Below, in pieces: positions 31,125-43,100 of a stretch of 64,000 bases of DNA. This DNA comes from Porites lobata (Eukaryota > Cnidaria > Anthozoa > Scleractinia > Poritidae): assembly GCA_942486035.1 (NCBI GenBank), contig CALNXK010000073.1:1530001-1594000 (forward strand), read 5' to 3'. How positions within the stretch are numbered: position 1 is the stretch's first letter; each line of letters begins with the position of its first letter. A model generated the notes under the pieces. That model worked only from the letters and a program-made list of their open reading frames with translations, did not search any database and was not told the origin of the DNA. The translations under genes were made by a program, and so were the position numbers.

Positions 31125-31365
31125 CTGATCGCAGGTTAGGGAATCCAAAACAGTCCTGGATTCTGGATTCCACACCGAGGATTCCGGATTCCAAGTACTG
31201 GATTTCAGTGTATGACTGCGAAACTTGGATTCTGGATTCCATTCCTTAGTAGGATTCCGGCTCTCTTGAGCTACATTGCGGGTCCCAAAGCCCAGGATTA
31301 ATTCCGGATTCAACAAGCAAAATTTTTCCGGATTCTAGAATCCGGATTCTTTTGCATAGGGCGAC
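31125..31365 (+). repeat. GGATTCC-rich dispersed repeat, copy 3
   Basis: The longest copy of the family also at 1-215 and 21815-22000, with many 'ggattccggattcc' words and the shared 'caacaagcaaaatttttccgg' block. Non-coding. Confidence 0.7.
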
Positions 31366-31929
31366 TTGAGAGTTGAAATCGGGATGCAAACATGAAAGAG
31401 AAAAACGTAGCGTTTCAATTCATGCGCCCTAATGAATCTGTTTACAATTCCAGCAATAACTATATATTCTGAAACTTCCATATATTCATTTGGTTAGAAA
31501 GATTGTTTGAAAAAGAAGATAAAAAATTGGTTTTATAAAAAATAAAGTTTTTTCAGAGACAGTGTGTGAAACTGTCAGTTATCTAGTCCACTCTGTTTAA
31601 ACCAAGTATTGCCATTTAAGCGATTAATACAGATGATAGCTTTTTCTCTTTACGGTCTATTCTGTTCCATCCTGCACGGAGATAAGTCCTCGGTCCCGCT
31701 GAATGAGCGCTCTACTGACTGACTATTGCGAAGATGACTGCCCGTCCCGACCTTTACGTACTTCAGATTCACTCTATATACACTGTTCAGTGATCTCTGC
31801 AACCGTTTTAATGGACTTCTTCGCGTGTGCTGATTTGCAAATTGACTGGACAGGCTTTGGTCTCCACTCAATACAGGGATAAATGTTTTTAAACATTTCC
31901 ACTGAAACGATTCTCAGGTTCAGCCCGTG

Positions 31930-32690
31930 ATGGTATTCCTCTGTGTGTGTCCGAAAGATATGAACCTCCAAGGGAATGGGAAGACATGCAAAGTACCACA
32001 AATAGTACCTCGAGGTAAGTGTTTTCTTGAAGCACTATAACTTCTGTCAGTAGCATTTAACGACAAATTAACTATTAAAAGCCGCCCTTCCGGTTTCCAA
32101 ATTCTCTTTGTACATCCTATTCTCAGTTATTCGTGTTTTGGACCCTTGATAAAGGTATTTCTTTCACTTGTTTTCCGTGATATTACCGCTTTTAGGGAGC
32201 GTTTGATTAAATTTAACCTAAAAAAATTCAAGGGAGAAAAATTTTCGCGTAGATTGCCTTTTTTTTAGCGAGAAGGGTTTGATACAGGCTAAGTGTCAAT
32301 TCAGTAGTTTTATCACTTTACTTTTGTAAGGAAAAAACAGGGTTTTTTTTAATTATTGTGGAAACCAAGCTACGTCAGTTAACTAATACAAGCTAAATTA
32401 AAAGATAACACTTATCTAAATTGGTGGTAGAACTAAATATGATCTTGGTAATCTTGTGACTCATTAAAAGGAGAGAGCAAGGATGAACTATATACTGGGT
32501 TTAACTGGGCGAACGGTGAGCATTGTCGCTGTTGTGCTATACTTACTCGCATTCGCCTCCTACACCCTGGGCAAAAGAATCCGCCACCGCCACCGCCGCC
32601 GCCCATGGTAATACAGAACGTTGAGGACATGGGAGTTGAGCATACCACAGAACGCACGGAATTTATCATAAGCGTAAGGGGCCGGGAGGG
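31930..32690 (+). pseudogene. Receptor relic D: EGF and TM exon remnants
   Basis: At 31930-32014 a frame without ATG reads C-V-C-P-K-D-M-N-L-Q-G-N-G-K-T-C-K before 'gtaagt', the end of the EGF exon. Intron homology to gene B continues past the donor ('gtgtttt', 'tgtcagt', 'tcagttattcgtgt'). At 32471-32690 a hydrophobic segment (T-V-S-I-V-A-V-V-L-Y-L-L-A-F-A) and basic stop-transfer run lie in one frame, while E-D-M-G-V-E-H-T-T-E-R-T lies in another, so the TM exon is frameshifted and meets TAA. Similarity to the gene B TM-to-tail intron reappears near 33340-33480 ('gagcaattctaagc', 'gccacgacgca'). No tail exon was found. Confidence 0.7.
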
Positions 32691-33489
32691 CGAGGGGGGC
32701 TGCAGCCCCACACCGCCCCCCCCCCCAAATTTTGCGCAGCAAGAGAAGATTTGGGCAAAGCCAGGTTTTAAAGACGTTTCCATTTTTTTTAAATTATTTT
32801 GAAGAGATAAATATTTTCTATTTTAATCTGAAAAAAATCCTGAAGTCGCCGTAATAATTCCGTCACATTCTCTCGAGACAGGGGTTGCTTAGCACATGAT
32901 GAGTTTCTGGTTATTAGGGAAGGGTATCATTTGTTGATTTACATATTTATAGTTTTTTGTTGTTGAGCACTGTACTGCACTGCACTAACGCCAACCGGAA
33001 TGGGCTCTTTCCAGTCCTGAATTGATTAGAATAAACTTCCGCATATCTTTCTAGAATTTGCTTTTGCCAAGCTCACTAAGGGACGGACCATTATTGTTTT
33101 TGACGGGGCGGGGAGGGGTGGAAAATTTTCACTTGCAAGCATTCTTTTATATGCGGCTCCTACTGCAAACAATTTTTTTGTCTCCGTCTTCCTGCAAAAA
33201 CTTTTTTTTTACTTGCATACAATTAAATCCAGTGACTACAGCCTCTGCAAACAATTTACTTCAAAATTTTCCAACCCTCCGATTGTCGAGGGTATCCGTC
33301 GTCAATAGCCACGAGATGACGTGGGAGGGGCGAAACTTCGAAGTCAATTCCACTGACCTCCTTTGAACTGGCTATGAAGCAGGCAAAATCTGAGCAATTC
33401 TAAGCGAGAGCCACGACGCAAAATGCCACCAGCGCGCAGGCTCGACTTGCTGGCACTGTTTCCCGCGTTTCGGGCTAATAACTTATCTA

Positions 33490-34316
33490 CGCATTTTTCA
33501 CACTTTTTTATCATTCTTTGCCACGTTGGTCACTTCAAGGCTGCAACTATAAAGTGGTTCGCCTACATTTGGAAGAGTACCTCAGTCCTTGAGGCATTGG
33601 CGCCAGGCTAGGCGGGAAAAATAGACTTGGTCACCGTACTAAACGCTTCCATAGTGGTAGTCCTTGTTTAAAGTGTGTGGGTCGCAATTCACCGACGGTT
33701 TTCGGCGTCATTTTGACGGGTACGGAGTGGGAACTTTTGGCCCGGTTATCAAGCTTTAAACAAATTTTCTTTGACTTCATCTTGGATACATGTGGCTTAC
33801 GGGATATTGAAAGTACACAGATGTTCTTCAGTGTGGTAAAATTATCCCAAACCGTGTTCAAATACACCAGTTTTGGCGCAAATAGCACAAAAAACCGGAT
33901 AGTAAGAACTTGGGTTAACCTGTTAGACCGAAATTTGCCAGTTGGGCGTCCTCTAAATAAGGACATGTTTAGCCCAACCTCGTCCGGGGAAGAGGTTGTG
34001 TTTAACCTGAAATTTGAAGCATGTTCTTAGTTTCTTTTAAAGAAAATTCTGTACACTTGGGCAAATAAGATAAGTCAATATTTTGGACCCTCTTTGGAGA
34101 CATAGGTGCCTTATAACTCAAACTGCAAATTATGTCATGGTTCACACATTTTACAGTGAGTTCTTAGCTGCTAAGTATATATTCCTTCGGAAAATAAGAA
34201 CCTATTAAGAACCTGAATAACCTAAATTTAGTTGTGATAATTACCGTTTGCGTAAGAACCTGTTTCATAGGCTAACTTGGGAACCGATGCAGGTTCTTTC
34301 TCGGGGGTTTTTAGTG
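33490..34316. other. Unassigned sequence
   Basis: Frames of about 110 codons occur on both strands (33631-33966 minus, 33677-34030 plus), overlapping each other, with no domain I can name. The block 'agaccgaaatttgcc' here recurs near 38938, which points to a dispersed repeat. Confidence 0.3.
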
Positions 34317-34590
34317 TCTACGATGCTTACAAACCCAAAACAAAACAAAGTCAGTATAATTCAAGCAATGAGTGAATTATCCCAAAGCCCCGCGCAACAC
34401 GGACGCAACATCGTTGGATCCTTCATCTTGCATCCGTTTTCACATCCTGTTGGTTGGAGGTGGTTGGGAGTTGTTGAGCAAAGTTTGGAACTGGTCAAAC
34501 TTTTGAACCAACAACTCCCAACATTTATTTTATTCCGTGCTTGCCGAAGGGTTGCGTAACAATGTCGGATCCGTTTGCACAGCTCTTCCA
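34317..34590. repeat. Repeat with internal palindrome 'GGGAGTTGTTG/CAACAACTCCC'
   Basis: 'ggttgggagttgttgagc' at about 34463 and 'caacaactcccaac' at about 34508 are inverted. The surrounding block starts 'acccaaaacaaaacaaagtc' and ends 'gaagggttgcgtaacaatg'. It has the look of a short interspersed element; there is no gene. Confidence 0.4.
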
Positions 34591-34596
34591 ACGTTA

Positions 34597-34944
34597 CGGG
34601 AGCTTGAGCATCGACGACGGCAACGGCAGTGAAAACGTAACTTTTAACAAGAATTCCCGTTTTTCAAACACTGTCGCGTTTATTCCAATTTGCTGAAAAT
34701 GACAAATGTAGGCGAATTTCCCTGGAGTTGATTCCTTGAAGAGTGCACTCAACTTTATAGAGCGAAAAAGAAATTCGTCGTCGATTGTTTAGGTCCTCCA
34801 TAAAACTTGCAATTAGGCATTTTCACGTCGTAGTCGTGCAAATGCGTGGTACACGTGCAAAGTTGTTGTTTTGAGTAATAAACCTATTGCTTTTTTGACG
34901 TCCTCCGTGTTGCCGTTGCCGTTGTCGTTGCTAAAGCCCCCTAC
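34597..34944 (+). mobile_element. MITE family 'GACGACGGCAACGGC', best-preserved copy
   Basis: It starts 'gcatcgacgacggcaacggc' and ends 'ccgttgccgttgtcgttgct', giving imperfect terminal inverted repeats of roughly 20 bp. Internal landmarks 'gtcctccataaaac' and 'ttttcacgtcgtagtcgtgc' are shared with 2183-2492 and 29480-29725. Confidence 0.65.
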
Positions 34945-35377
34945 AGTATGTTGCTGAGTGAGTATCCCCGGGCGCCACCGTGAGGATAGGGTTTAATATG
35001 ACAACCCATGGTGTAATACACTACAATTAGCTACAAAGTAGTCACTTGGACACGGCCACTCTTATTCACGAGCACTAGCACAGTATTTTCAATTACAGAA
35101 TTAGCAATTAATATTTTGGAAATAGCTCGCAAACAACTTCAGAAATACCGTGCGACCACACCTGCAAAGTCCTTTAGGCATACACATTTCCTAGATCCCT
35201 AGCTAACTATAGGCTACCCTACAAACTTTAGGGTGGTATTAACAGAGCATTGTGTTTATCGCCAATTAACAACTCAGTAAAAACGAGGAATGGCATGCAG
35301 AAAAAGGCATAGTTATTGTTTACGGTCTGTCTCCTGTTAAATCCCAAAAGTTTTTGCCGGCTGTTAATCACACCAAA

Positions 35378-35705
35378 TTAAGGATCCCTATGTTCACTCC
35401 TGAGCTGATGGAGAAAAGCACGTGCAATCTTGTATGAAAGACGAAAGTTTGTCAATAAGGTCTCCTTTTCTTTCCCTGGATTTGAATGGTATTTTAAAGT
35501 GACACAAGATTTTTTTAGCATTACCACGTTGAACTCACTAGGTTGTTCTTCCTTTGACATACACATAGCTTGAAAGCTTCTGGTTGAGGGTGCTGTGGTC
35601 TCAATTCTTCAGCGATATCTGCAACAAGTTTTTGCCTTTCGAACTCCTCGTCTTCTTTCAGCAGATCTCTATGGTCAAGTTCAACTTGTATACACTTAGA
35701 ACTAT
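35378..35705 (-). pseudogene. Antisense coding-like remnant, unknown
   Basis: On the minus strand, one frame reads C-I-Q-V-E-L-D-H-R-D-L-L-K-E-D-E-E-F-E-R-Q-K (about 35705-35560). After a shift, another frame starts M-C-M-S-K-E-E-Q-P-S-E-F-N and ends Y-K-I-A-R-A-F-L-H-Q-L-R-S-E-H. Both have protein-like composition and abut at about 35560, which suggests one frame broken by an indel. I do not recognise the family. Confidence 0.25.
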
Positions 35706-35779
35706 GTTTACGTGTTGACTCAAACGGGCCTAGAGTCTAACATGGGCTGGCAAAAAGTGAGCACGGAATTTTAACGGAT

Positions 35780-36049
35780 GTGGCGGGAACTCCTTATGAT
35801 GGCCTATACGGGGAGGTTCCGCCCGAAAGGAGTATCTTTTTCAGGCTTCAGGTATATGAAAGGGTGGGCATTTCACTAGATGAAGTATATAAAAGGGCGA
35901 GTGAGCTTATTGCAGCCTTAGCAGCACCTTTGGCGGTTCTTAAAGAAAAAAGAACTAAGTTTAAGAATTTACAACCTCGTCTCCAGGGCTTTTCCCTTTT
36001 TAAGGGAAAAGCCCTGGGGACGAGGTTGAAGAATTTAAGGAAAAAGTAG
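35780..36049 (+). repeat. Repeat-derived open frame and CCTCGTCCCCAGGGC hairpin
   Basis: The plus-strand frame contains R-L-Q-V-Y-E-R-V-G-I-S-L-D-E-V-Y-K-R, which looks like translated repeat sequence. It runs into a perfect hairpin at 35973-36028 ('caacctcgtctccagggctt' against 'aagccctggggacgaggttg'). A second, imperfect member of the hairpin family is at 36540-36606. Confidence 0.5.
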
Positions 36050-36539
36050 AAGGACTTTATTTTTCAGAAATTAATATACACGGGAGAAATGCTTGTAAAA
36101 GTAGAGGTGGAACAGTGGGGAGAGAGGGTGGATGGTAAAGTAGGTTAAAAATGGAGAGATGAGATGGAGCAAATTGTTCAAGAGGGTATACATACAAAAA
36201 AAAACCCAGCAATCTGAAGGTATTTTTGAAGACTTAATGAAAACGAAAACAAAACGAAAAAAACAGAGAAATCTTGTCCAATAAACCTCTCCGGCAAATG
36301 TGTGGACATGGTTGCTGACTGTTTGATCGTACTCTTCTCGACCCTTCGGCGTCAAGTTTTTTTGAAGTTTCTTGCGACAGGAGGAGCAAATCGGCTATAA
36401 AAAGTTGAGACTAAGGTCTCACTAATTTTTACAAAACCAGAGACATGCTTTAAACACTGTTTAAGTTCAAAGAATTATTTTTATTGCAAGAATGAAACAC
36501 TTTTCATACACGTAAACGACACCTCGACCACAATCACTC

Positions 36540-36606
36540 CTAGCCTCGTCCCCAGGACATTCTTCTTAGAAACTGGCAGGGGCGGGAAAGCCCTGGGGAC
36601 GACGTT
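36540..36606. repeat. Second CCTCGTCCCCAGG hairpin
   Basis: 'agcctcgtccccaggac' and 'gccctggggacgacgttg' are imperfectly inverted and match the ends of the 35973-36028 hairpin, which indicates a small MITE family. Confidence 0.65.
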
Positions 36607-39600
36607 GAATCCTGACTCCGTGTAGAAAGTTCTTTTTTTCCCATTTATAATGCTCTTCAAACAATCATCAGAAAACTATCTTTTACAACACACGGATTAA
36701 CCGGTATGTAGAGTATTTTAAAGGTAAGAATTGATTAGGGCAAGATACACGGCTGTCAAAAAAATAGAAATAACAAAAACTATCTTTGCAAGCTCAAATA
36801 AACTGGAAACGAACTTCAGAAAACATCGCAAGATAAAATGTTAAACAGAGAAATTAGAATATCTCTGTACGTTAAGCAAATTTTTTGCATGAAGAAGAAA
36901 GAACAATGATACTTACGTGATGGAACAAAACTTTCACTTATTTCGCTGGCTATCTGGAAATTTACGACATATCTTAATCTTGCCACAGAAGTTATCTTGC
37001 CAGTATGATCCAGAGTGTGACCGGGGTATTGACAAGACCTTAGGCTCGATTTCCGCCGTCTCCCGGTCCGTTGGGGGCTCATTTTCCAGCACAGCGGCTT
37101 ACAATCGCGCCTAACAAGAGCTTGGCGCTCGCAAAAACCTGCCGAGTAGGTGTCTGTGCCCTGTACACACTGCGCCCCCCTCGGAGAAGGGGCCTTTCCT
37201 GAGGGAAGGGGGCTCTGTACACAGGCTATTTAGTGTCTGTGCCTTGGGCAGATTGTCATTTCAGTTCCGAATACCCAACAAGCCTCGAATACGTACTCTC
37301 GCTAAAATGAGTTCATTTTCATTGTCTTTGCTACACTTGCTACACTTAGACAAGTGACAGCTGGCTAAGTGCGACGTAATATCATCCATGCACTGTGTGA
37401 CCAACACATTTTCCTCCACACCCCTACTGGGAACTGCTTGATGAAATAGCCGAAAAAGCCATTTTTCACAATTGATCTCTTCGGCGATTTCATTGACATA
37501 ATTATATTTGAAACTGGCACCTGTTGCATTATAATTCAATCAGATTGAAACCAAAACAAGATCATCGTTGGAATTCGGATGTTATACCCTAACGACTAAA
37601 AAGATACTCCCTTTTGCGTGTATTCATTGAAAAAAGGAACTATTTTTCCCGTTTCATTCTGCTACCGATAAACGCTTTAAAGATCTTTGAATGAAACTGA
37701 AATTTGCTGCTAATTTAAGATAGAAAAATTGTGGGGCATTTTTTTTTTATCATAGTGCCATGTACAAAGATCTGCCTTCTCCTGATAAGCAAATATCATA
37801 ATAAAGCTTTCGACGTTAACGCTATTTTTTAAGGCACGCAAAAAAGAGTGCCCAAAAATTTTCCTGCGCTAACAAGAGGACTTACCTTGCAAGTTAACTC
37901 TTATTTTTTATTATTATCAATAACTATCATTTAAAAAAAAAGATGATAATATTATAGAATTGATCGACACAACGCTATTGTTTTTAATCGACCACCCCTC
38001 TTTAGGAATGCGTGACAGGCAACGTAATTGAATTATTTTAAGCCACACAAACATATATCATGATATATTATTCAGCTGCTTCTTCCTCTTTAAAAAAAAA
38101 ACAGACCTTTAAGGAGATTCTAAGTCATGGTTTGTGTTTTTCTGCGGAAAGGAGAGTTATTTTTCCCCTTAGAAATGTGAAATGTAAGGATTATATTTCC
38201 TGTCAATTTGTTGAAACAACTCATCTAAGGCTAATTTGCATGCGGAGTCACGTTTATCGTCGACAAGAAAAAGACCCAAGGAAAAGCGATTACTAAGTTT
38301 TCTCCACAGTTTCAAACGTCCAACATTTAAAGGGTCTAATGACATATAGTGATAACTAGAGACGTTAAAGCTGTGGAAATTAGTCGATAAGATGCGGACC
38401 CGTTACAATTCCAGCTTTGCTGTCAAAATGGCGAATTTTGGAACATTAACGGAACTTCGCACGCCACGCAAAGAAGAGTGCCCACAAATTTTATTGCATT
38501 AAGAAGTAGACTGGTCTTAGTACTTCTGATTTATCATAGACTTGAGTCTGGTTCAGGTGCCACTTTTGCGAAATTACCGTTCAGCTCTAGTTATGCAAAT
38601 TACTTTTCCTGCTGACCAAATTAAAATTCATTTTTAAAAAAATCATATCTCAGCCAACTTTCCACAGAATGCAACATTAAACCTTGAAACTATTAATCAG
38701 AGTTAAAACTTTTGTGTGTAAAATAATCAGCTTATTCGGCTATGTAAGGTAGGTTTGACAGAGCCCTAAAGTTTCACCAAAATCGCACGACCTCCGACGG
38801 CAAACTGGCTAGTTTTAGGTGACCGAGAAAATCTTCCTGTAAAATAGACAAAAAATTGAGTTGGTCCAAATAAATGTGATATTTTTTCATGTGATAGGAT
38901 AGTTATCTTCCACTGAAAAAATCAGGGCAATCCGTGATAGACCGAAATTTGCCTTATCGGTTCTTACGCGGACAGCCTCTTAAAAGTCTCTATAATAATC
39001 AAGTTATCTGCCTCATGCAGCCATTATCTCGCAGGTTTTGTGAATAAAATGGATTTGCACATCCTACCTCACATCCTACACTATCCTGCCTGCAATCTTA
39101 TTATTACTATTACTGTATTCTGGCCTTTTAAAAAAGATCTGTTTAAATGAAGGTAAAGTTTGGCGGAAGTTTTGTTGGAAACACGCTTATTGTCACACAA
39201 GGGTTACCGTCTTCTTTCCTATTGCGTAAGCTCGCTGGTTTGGTTAAATTATATGCACCCTTAATATATTCTGCTGCTGCCAGGTTGTGTAGCGCAACAC
39301 AGCAAGCCGCGATCAATTTTGCCCTCTCAAACTTTCTTCGATAAACTTTTCAAATGAATCATTTTTTTAGAAGCCAGCTGGAGCTTCGACCGTTTGCACT
39401 AAATGAATATCTCACCAAAAAACTATACACTTCTTCCGATCCTTTTCTCTTAACACAATGTGGAATCTTAACATAATGTGGAATTGGAATCTTCTAGATG
39501 GTGCTGCTTCTATTTTTGCCGTGTTGCACGCATTTTGAGGAGATGAATACCATCATGACGTCATCTTTTCGGACTGAAGCACGGAAGATGATGCTCTTTG

Positions 39601-40035
39601 CAGACCCCTTGCGCACTAGCAATCACTCCAATTCAGCGATAAAACTGTATGTTAGTTGCTTTTATAGATTGATTACACGCTGGATTCAACTTTTATCAGT
39701 TAAATTCCGTTTAGTATTCGTTACATAACGTCCTATTTCTCTTTTCAAAACAATGTGAGGGTATTCCCCGAATATCACGCCTTTGTGAGTTTTAAGTGTG
39801 TAAAAACAATAGCTAAATATGCAGCAAAGTCCTAGTTTTTGAAACGCATTTGAAACCAAATATCATTAAGTGGCGATAGAGTAGGGTACTTAAGATTTTA
39901 AAGGAAGACAACGCTTGTACTTCCGGTGATAAGAGGTTGTACGTTCTTATTCAACTGTATTGGTTCCTGGATTTTTGTAGCGTTGCGATGCGTCTAACGG
40001 TATAGGCATCCAGGCTTAGACTGTACACTACAAAA
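36607..40035. other. AT-rich intergenic stretch
   Basis: No exon, RNA gene or element with clear ends was found. Two related blocks near 37828-37880 and 38455-38515 ('cacgcaaa.aagagtgccca.aaattt') indicate a diverged duplicated repeat. The interval ends at gene C's signal exon. Confidence 0.4.
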
Positions 40036-40123
40036 ATGGACCGCGTCATTCTTAGACTATACATAGCGCTTATTTTCCTTGTGGTAGAAACTCCAGGAGC
40101 ATCGATTTTCGATCAGCAGACAG
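40036..40123 (+). CDS. Gene C exon 1: signal peptide
   Basis: An ATG at 40036 ('acaaaaatgg') begins M-D-R-V-I-L-R-L-Y-I-A-L-I-F-L-V-V-E-T-P-G-A, a positively charged start and hydrophobic core with an A-S-like cleavage region. The exon ends in phase 1 at 'gtaaaa', as gene B's signal exon does. Confidence 0.75.
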
Positions 40124-43100
40124 GTAAAAGTCCCATTTCAACTTTGTTATTACAGACGTAACAAATTCACAAGCCATAAAAAGATAAACCGAAAATCAAA
40201 TTAATTGTTACCATTATTGTAATAACACTGGATACAACTTTTGAGTTTTAAGAAAAGTGGCACTTTGTTATTTATTCATTTACTCACATGGTGTGTACAA
40301 ACGACATTCAAATAATAACTTGAGTAGTTTATGCGATTTTTGGCTATTTACGAGCAATCTTATATAAGGCGTAGCCAACGTAAGCCATCATAGAATAGTA
40401 ATTAACCCTAACTTTAATTCATCATTTTCACACAGACCAGAATGCACATTGTTTTCCCCCTTCCCCTCCCCCTCCCGCAAAAAAATGCATAACCATTGTT
40501 TCCAATTTCTCCTGGGTATTACAGTCGTCCCAACAGGATTCGAAGACAATTGTTATGCAAAACTTTGGGGGTCAACAAGGTGTATGTGAAAATGGTGACT
40601 TATGCATATTTCGGCATGGTGTTAGCGTTAACACACCTGAAGGGGCCCGTTTCTCAAAAGCCCCGATAATTAGGGGGCCCGGAAAATACGATATCAAAGT
40701 TTCAGTAGTTTGCAGATGATATAATAAAACCATCAGTTAACAACGCAAAATGGACTGGTTTGTTAGCAAGGTCGACCAGCATTTATTCTTTAGACTTTGG
40801 TTTGAATTTTTAAATTGGGGACAGAAAAGTTACCGGGACTTTCGAGAAACGGGCCTTGTTTGTGAGGCGGCAAAAATCCAAAATTTTGTGGGATGGTCGG
40901 TTAGCTTTCGCAAATAAACTTGATTGGTGAATTTAATGATGTGGGATATGCGATTTCACTGATTATCTTTACCCGCGAACACCTTTGCTCGATTTTCTGC
41001 TGGTCGAACATATTTTCTTTCTCCCTAACAGTGATCAATGATGACAGTCTGTTTAATGAAGGTGATATTATAGTCACATGTGACGTCTTAGGGGGGACAT
41101 TGTGTCAAGATTCTGTCCAGTGTATTGGTACAACTAAGAGATGCAAGATTGAACAAGATTGCAATGATCTCTCAGACGAGAAGGACTGCAGTAAGTATAA
41201 TTGTAGCCTGAATTTCATCCGATTACGTACTCCCTCAGTAACGACGTTGCTGAGAGGAAAAAACGACTCGAAGCAATCGAATGAAATTCAGGCTACAAAG
41301 TTCGGTGTTTTAAATTAAGTCATGACCAACAAAAATTAATCCGTTTCTGATATTACGAAAAAATAATTAACAAGTTAAAAAGGATAAAAACTCTTTTTGC
41401 CTTAGGTCCTCCAAAACAAATGAGTGCGTATCTTAATAATGAACATAAAATTCGGCTTCTGATCCGTGACATTGGTTTGCCACATTGCTCGCCTTTCTTG
41501 ACGGCAATCAGCTCTTCCAGGCGACTATGATACCTTAGACATTCGGCATTTCCCATACCGCCAGTTGTTGTACAGACCGAGGGCGTAAATGTTCCATGCT
41601 CAATCTGAATGTCGAGAACTGTCCTTGAATACAGACACTTTCTTACCTGTTGTGGTTCTAGGTCCTTACACGATTCAGCATTTTGGCGACATACCCTAAC
41701 ATCAAAGACGATACCGCTCGTTGGTGCTTCCAGAACCCACTTGCATGGATATCCAATCTCGCATCTTGTGCTTTTAATTATTAGATCCTCTACTTAGCTG
41801 TTCTCCAGATATCTCACTGCATAACGTACTCAGAAGTTTCGGGCTTCCAGATCTCGTATCTCGTTGTGACGCTGAGTCAGTAACGAAATCTCTACCTCCT
41901 AGACTGCAAGACACAAAAAACGCTAAATGACGTAAACCCGACGCTAACTTGGTCAGGAATATTTCTTCCCGTCCCTTAGACGAGACTGAAACACAAGTAC
42001 TTTCCTACGGACCTAAACACTCACTGACACCAAAACAAATACCTACTGAGGCTATTGTATCCAGTGTTGAGGCTGTTCTGTCTCGACAACACGAGCTATC
42101 CGAATCGACCAAGGATAACATCAGAAGTACCTGCAGACGACGTTATGGACCTACTCAACCTCTGTTTGACTTTGACGTACTTTCAGTACGAGAGCAAACA
42201 CTACAAACAGTTACACGGTACAGCTATGGGCTCTCCAGTTTCTGTTGTTGTAGCAGAAACTGGTATGCAAAACATCGAGGAAAAAGCCCTAGCTACTTAT
42301 ACGCGAACTATGCTCTTCGCTGACGACACGTTCACCGCTGTACACAAAGAGGAAATCGACGATTTTCACGAACACCTTAACAGACAGAACGCGGACATAC
42401 AATTTACCCAGGAAATCGAGGAAAATGGTAAAATACCTTTTCTAGACTGCTTGGTCACTCGAGACAGCAACAGACTACGAACGACAATTTACAAAAAACC
42501 GACACATACCATCAGATTACTAGACCTGCCATCGTACCAACCGACCTCTCACAAGGCTACAACTATAGGGACTTTGACGAGACGAGCACAACTAGTTTCC
42601 GACTCGCCTGACAGCCTACAAGACGAGACTGACGACCTAAAAAACCTTTGTAGTAAAAACAACTACAACACGGACTTTGTTAGACGGAACACTCACGGTA
42701 ACACTGATTCCAACACTCAGACCAACGACAAGAACTCTGGCCCGGTTACGACAGCGACTATACCGTACATCAGAGGCTCCTCTGAAACTATCGTACGTAT
42801 GCTACAACCTTATAATATACGTGTTGCACACAAACCGATAAGCACTTTACGATGACTACTTACTAATGTCAAGGACAAAGACAAAGGCGGAGGACAGACA
42901 GGCAGCAGTATACAAGATCAAATGCTGCGACTGCCAGGCTACTTACCTTGGTGAAACCGGCAGAAACCTTAGCATGCAACTGACCGAACACAAACGAGCG
43001 ACAAGAAATAATGACGTCAACAATCACATTGCTAAGCACCATTTACAGACGAAACATCAAATCGGCTAGGACTCTGCGACACGTATTACGTATTTTACAG

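Noticed and set aside
33631..34030. Overlapping frames of more than 110 codons on both strands
   Set aside because: They are mutually antisense, lack domains and contain a dispersed repeat block also found near 38938.
36071..36355. Antisense frame with T-P-K-G-R-E-E-Y-D-Q-T-V-S-N-H
   Set aside because: It looks protein-like for about 30 residues but then runs into poly-Phe low complexity, with no splice-site support and no recognised domain.
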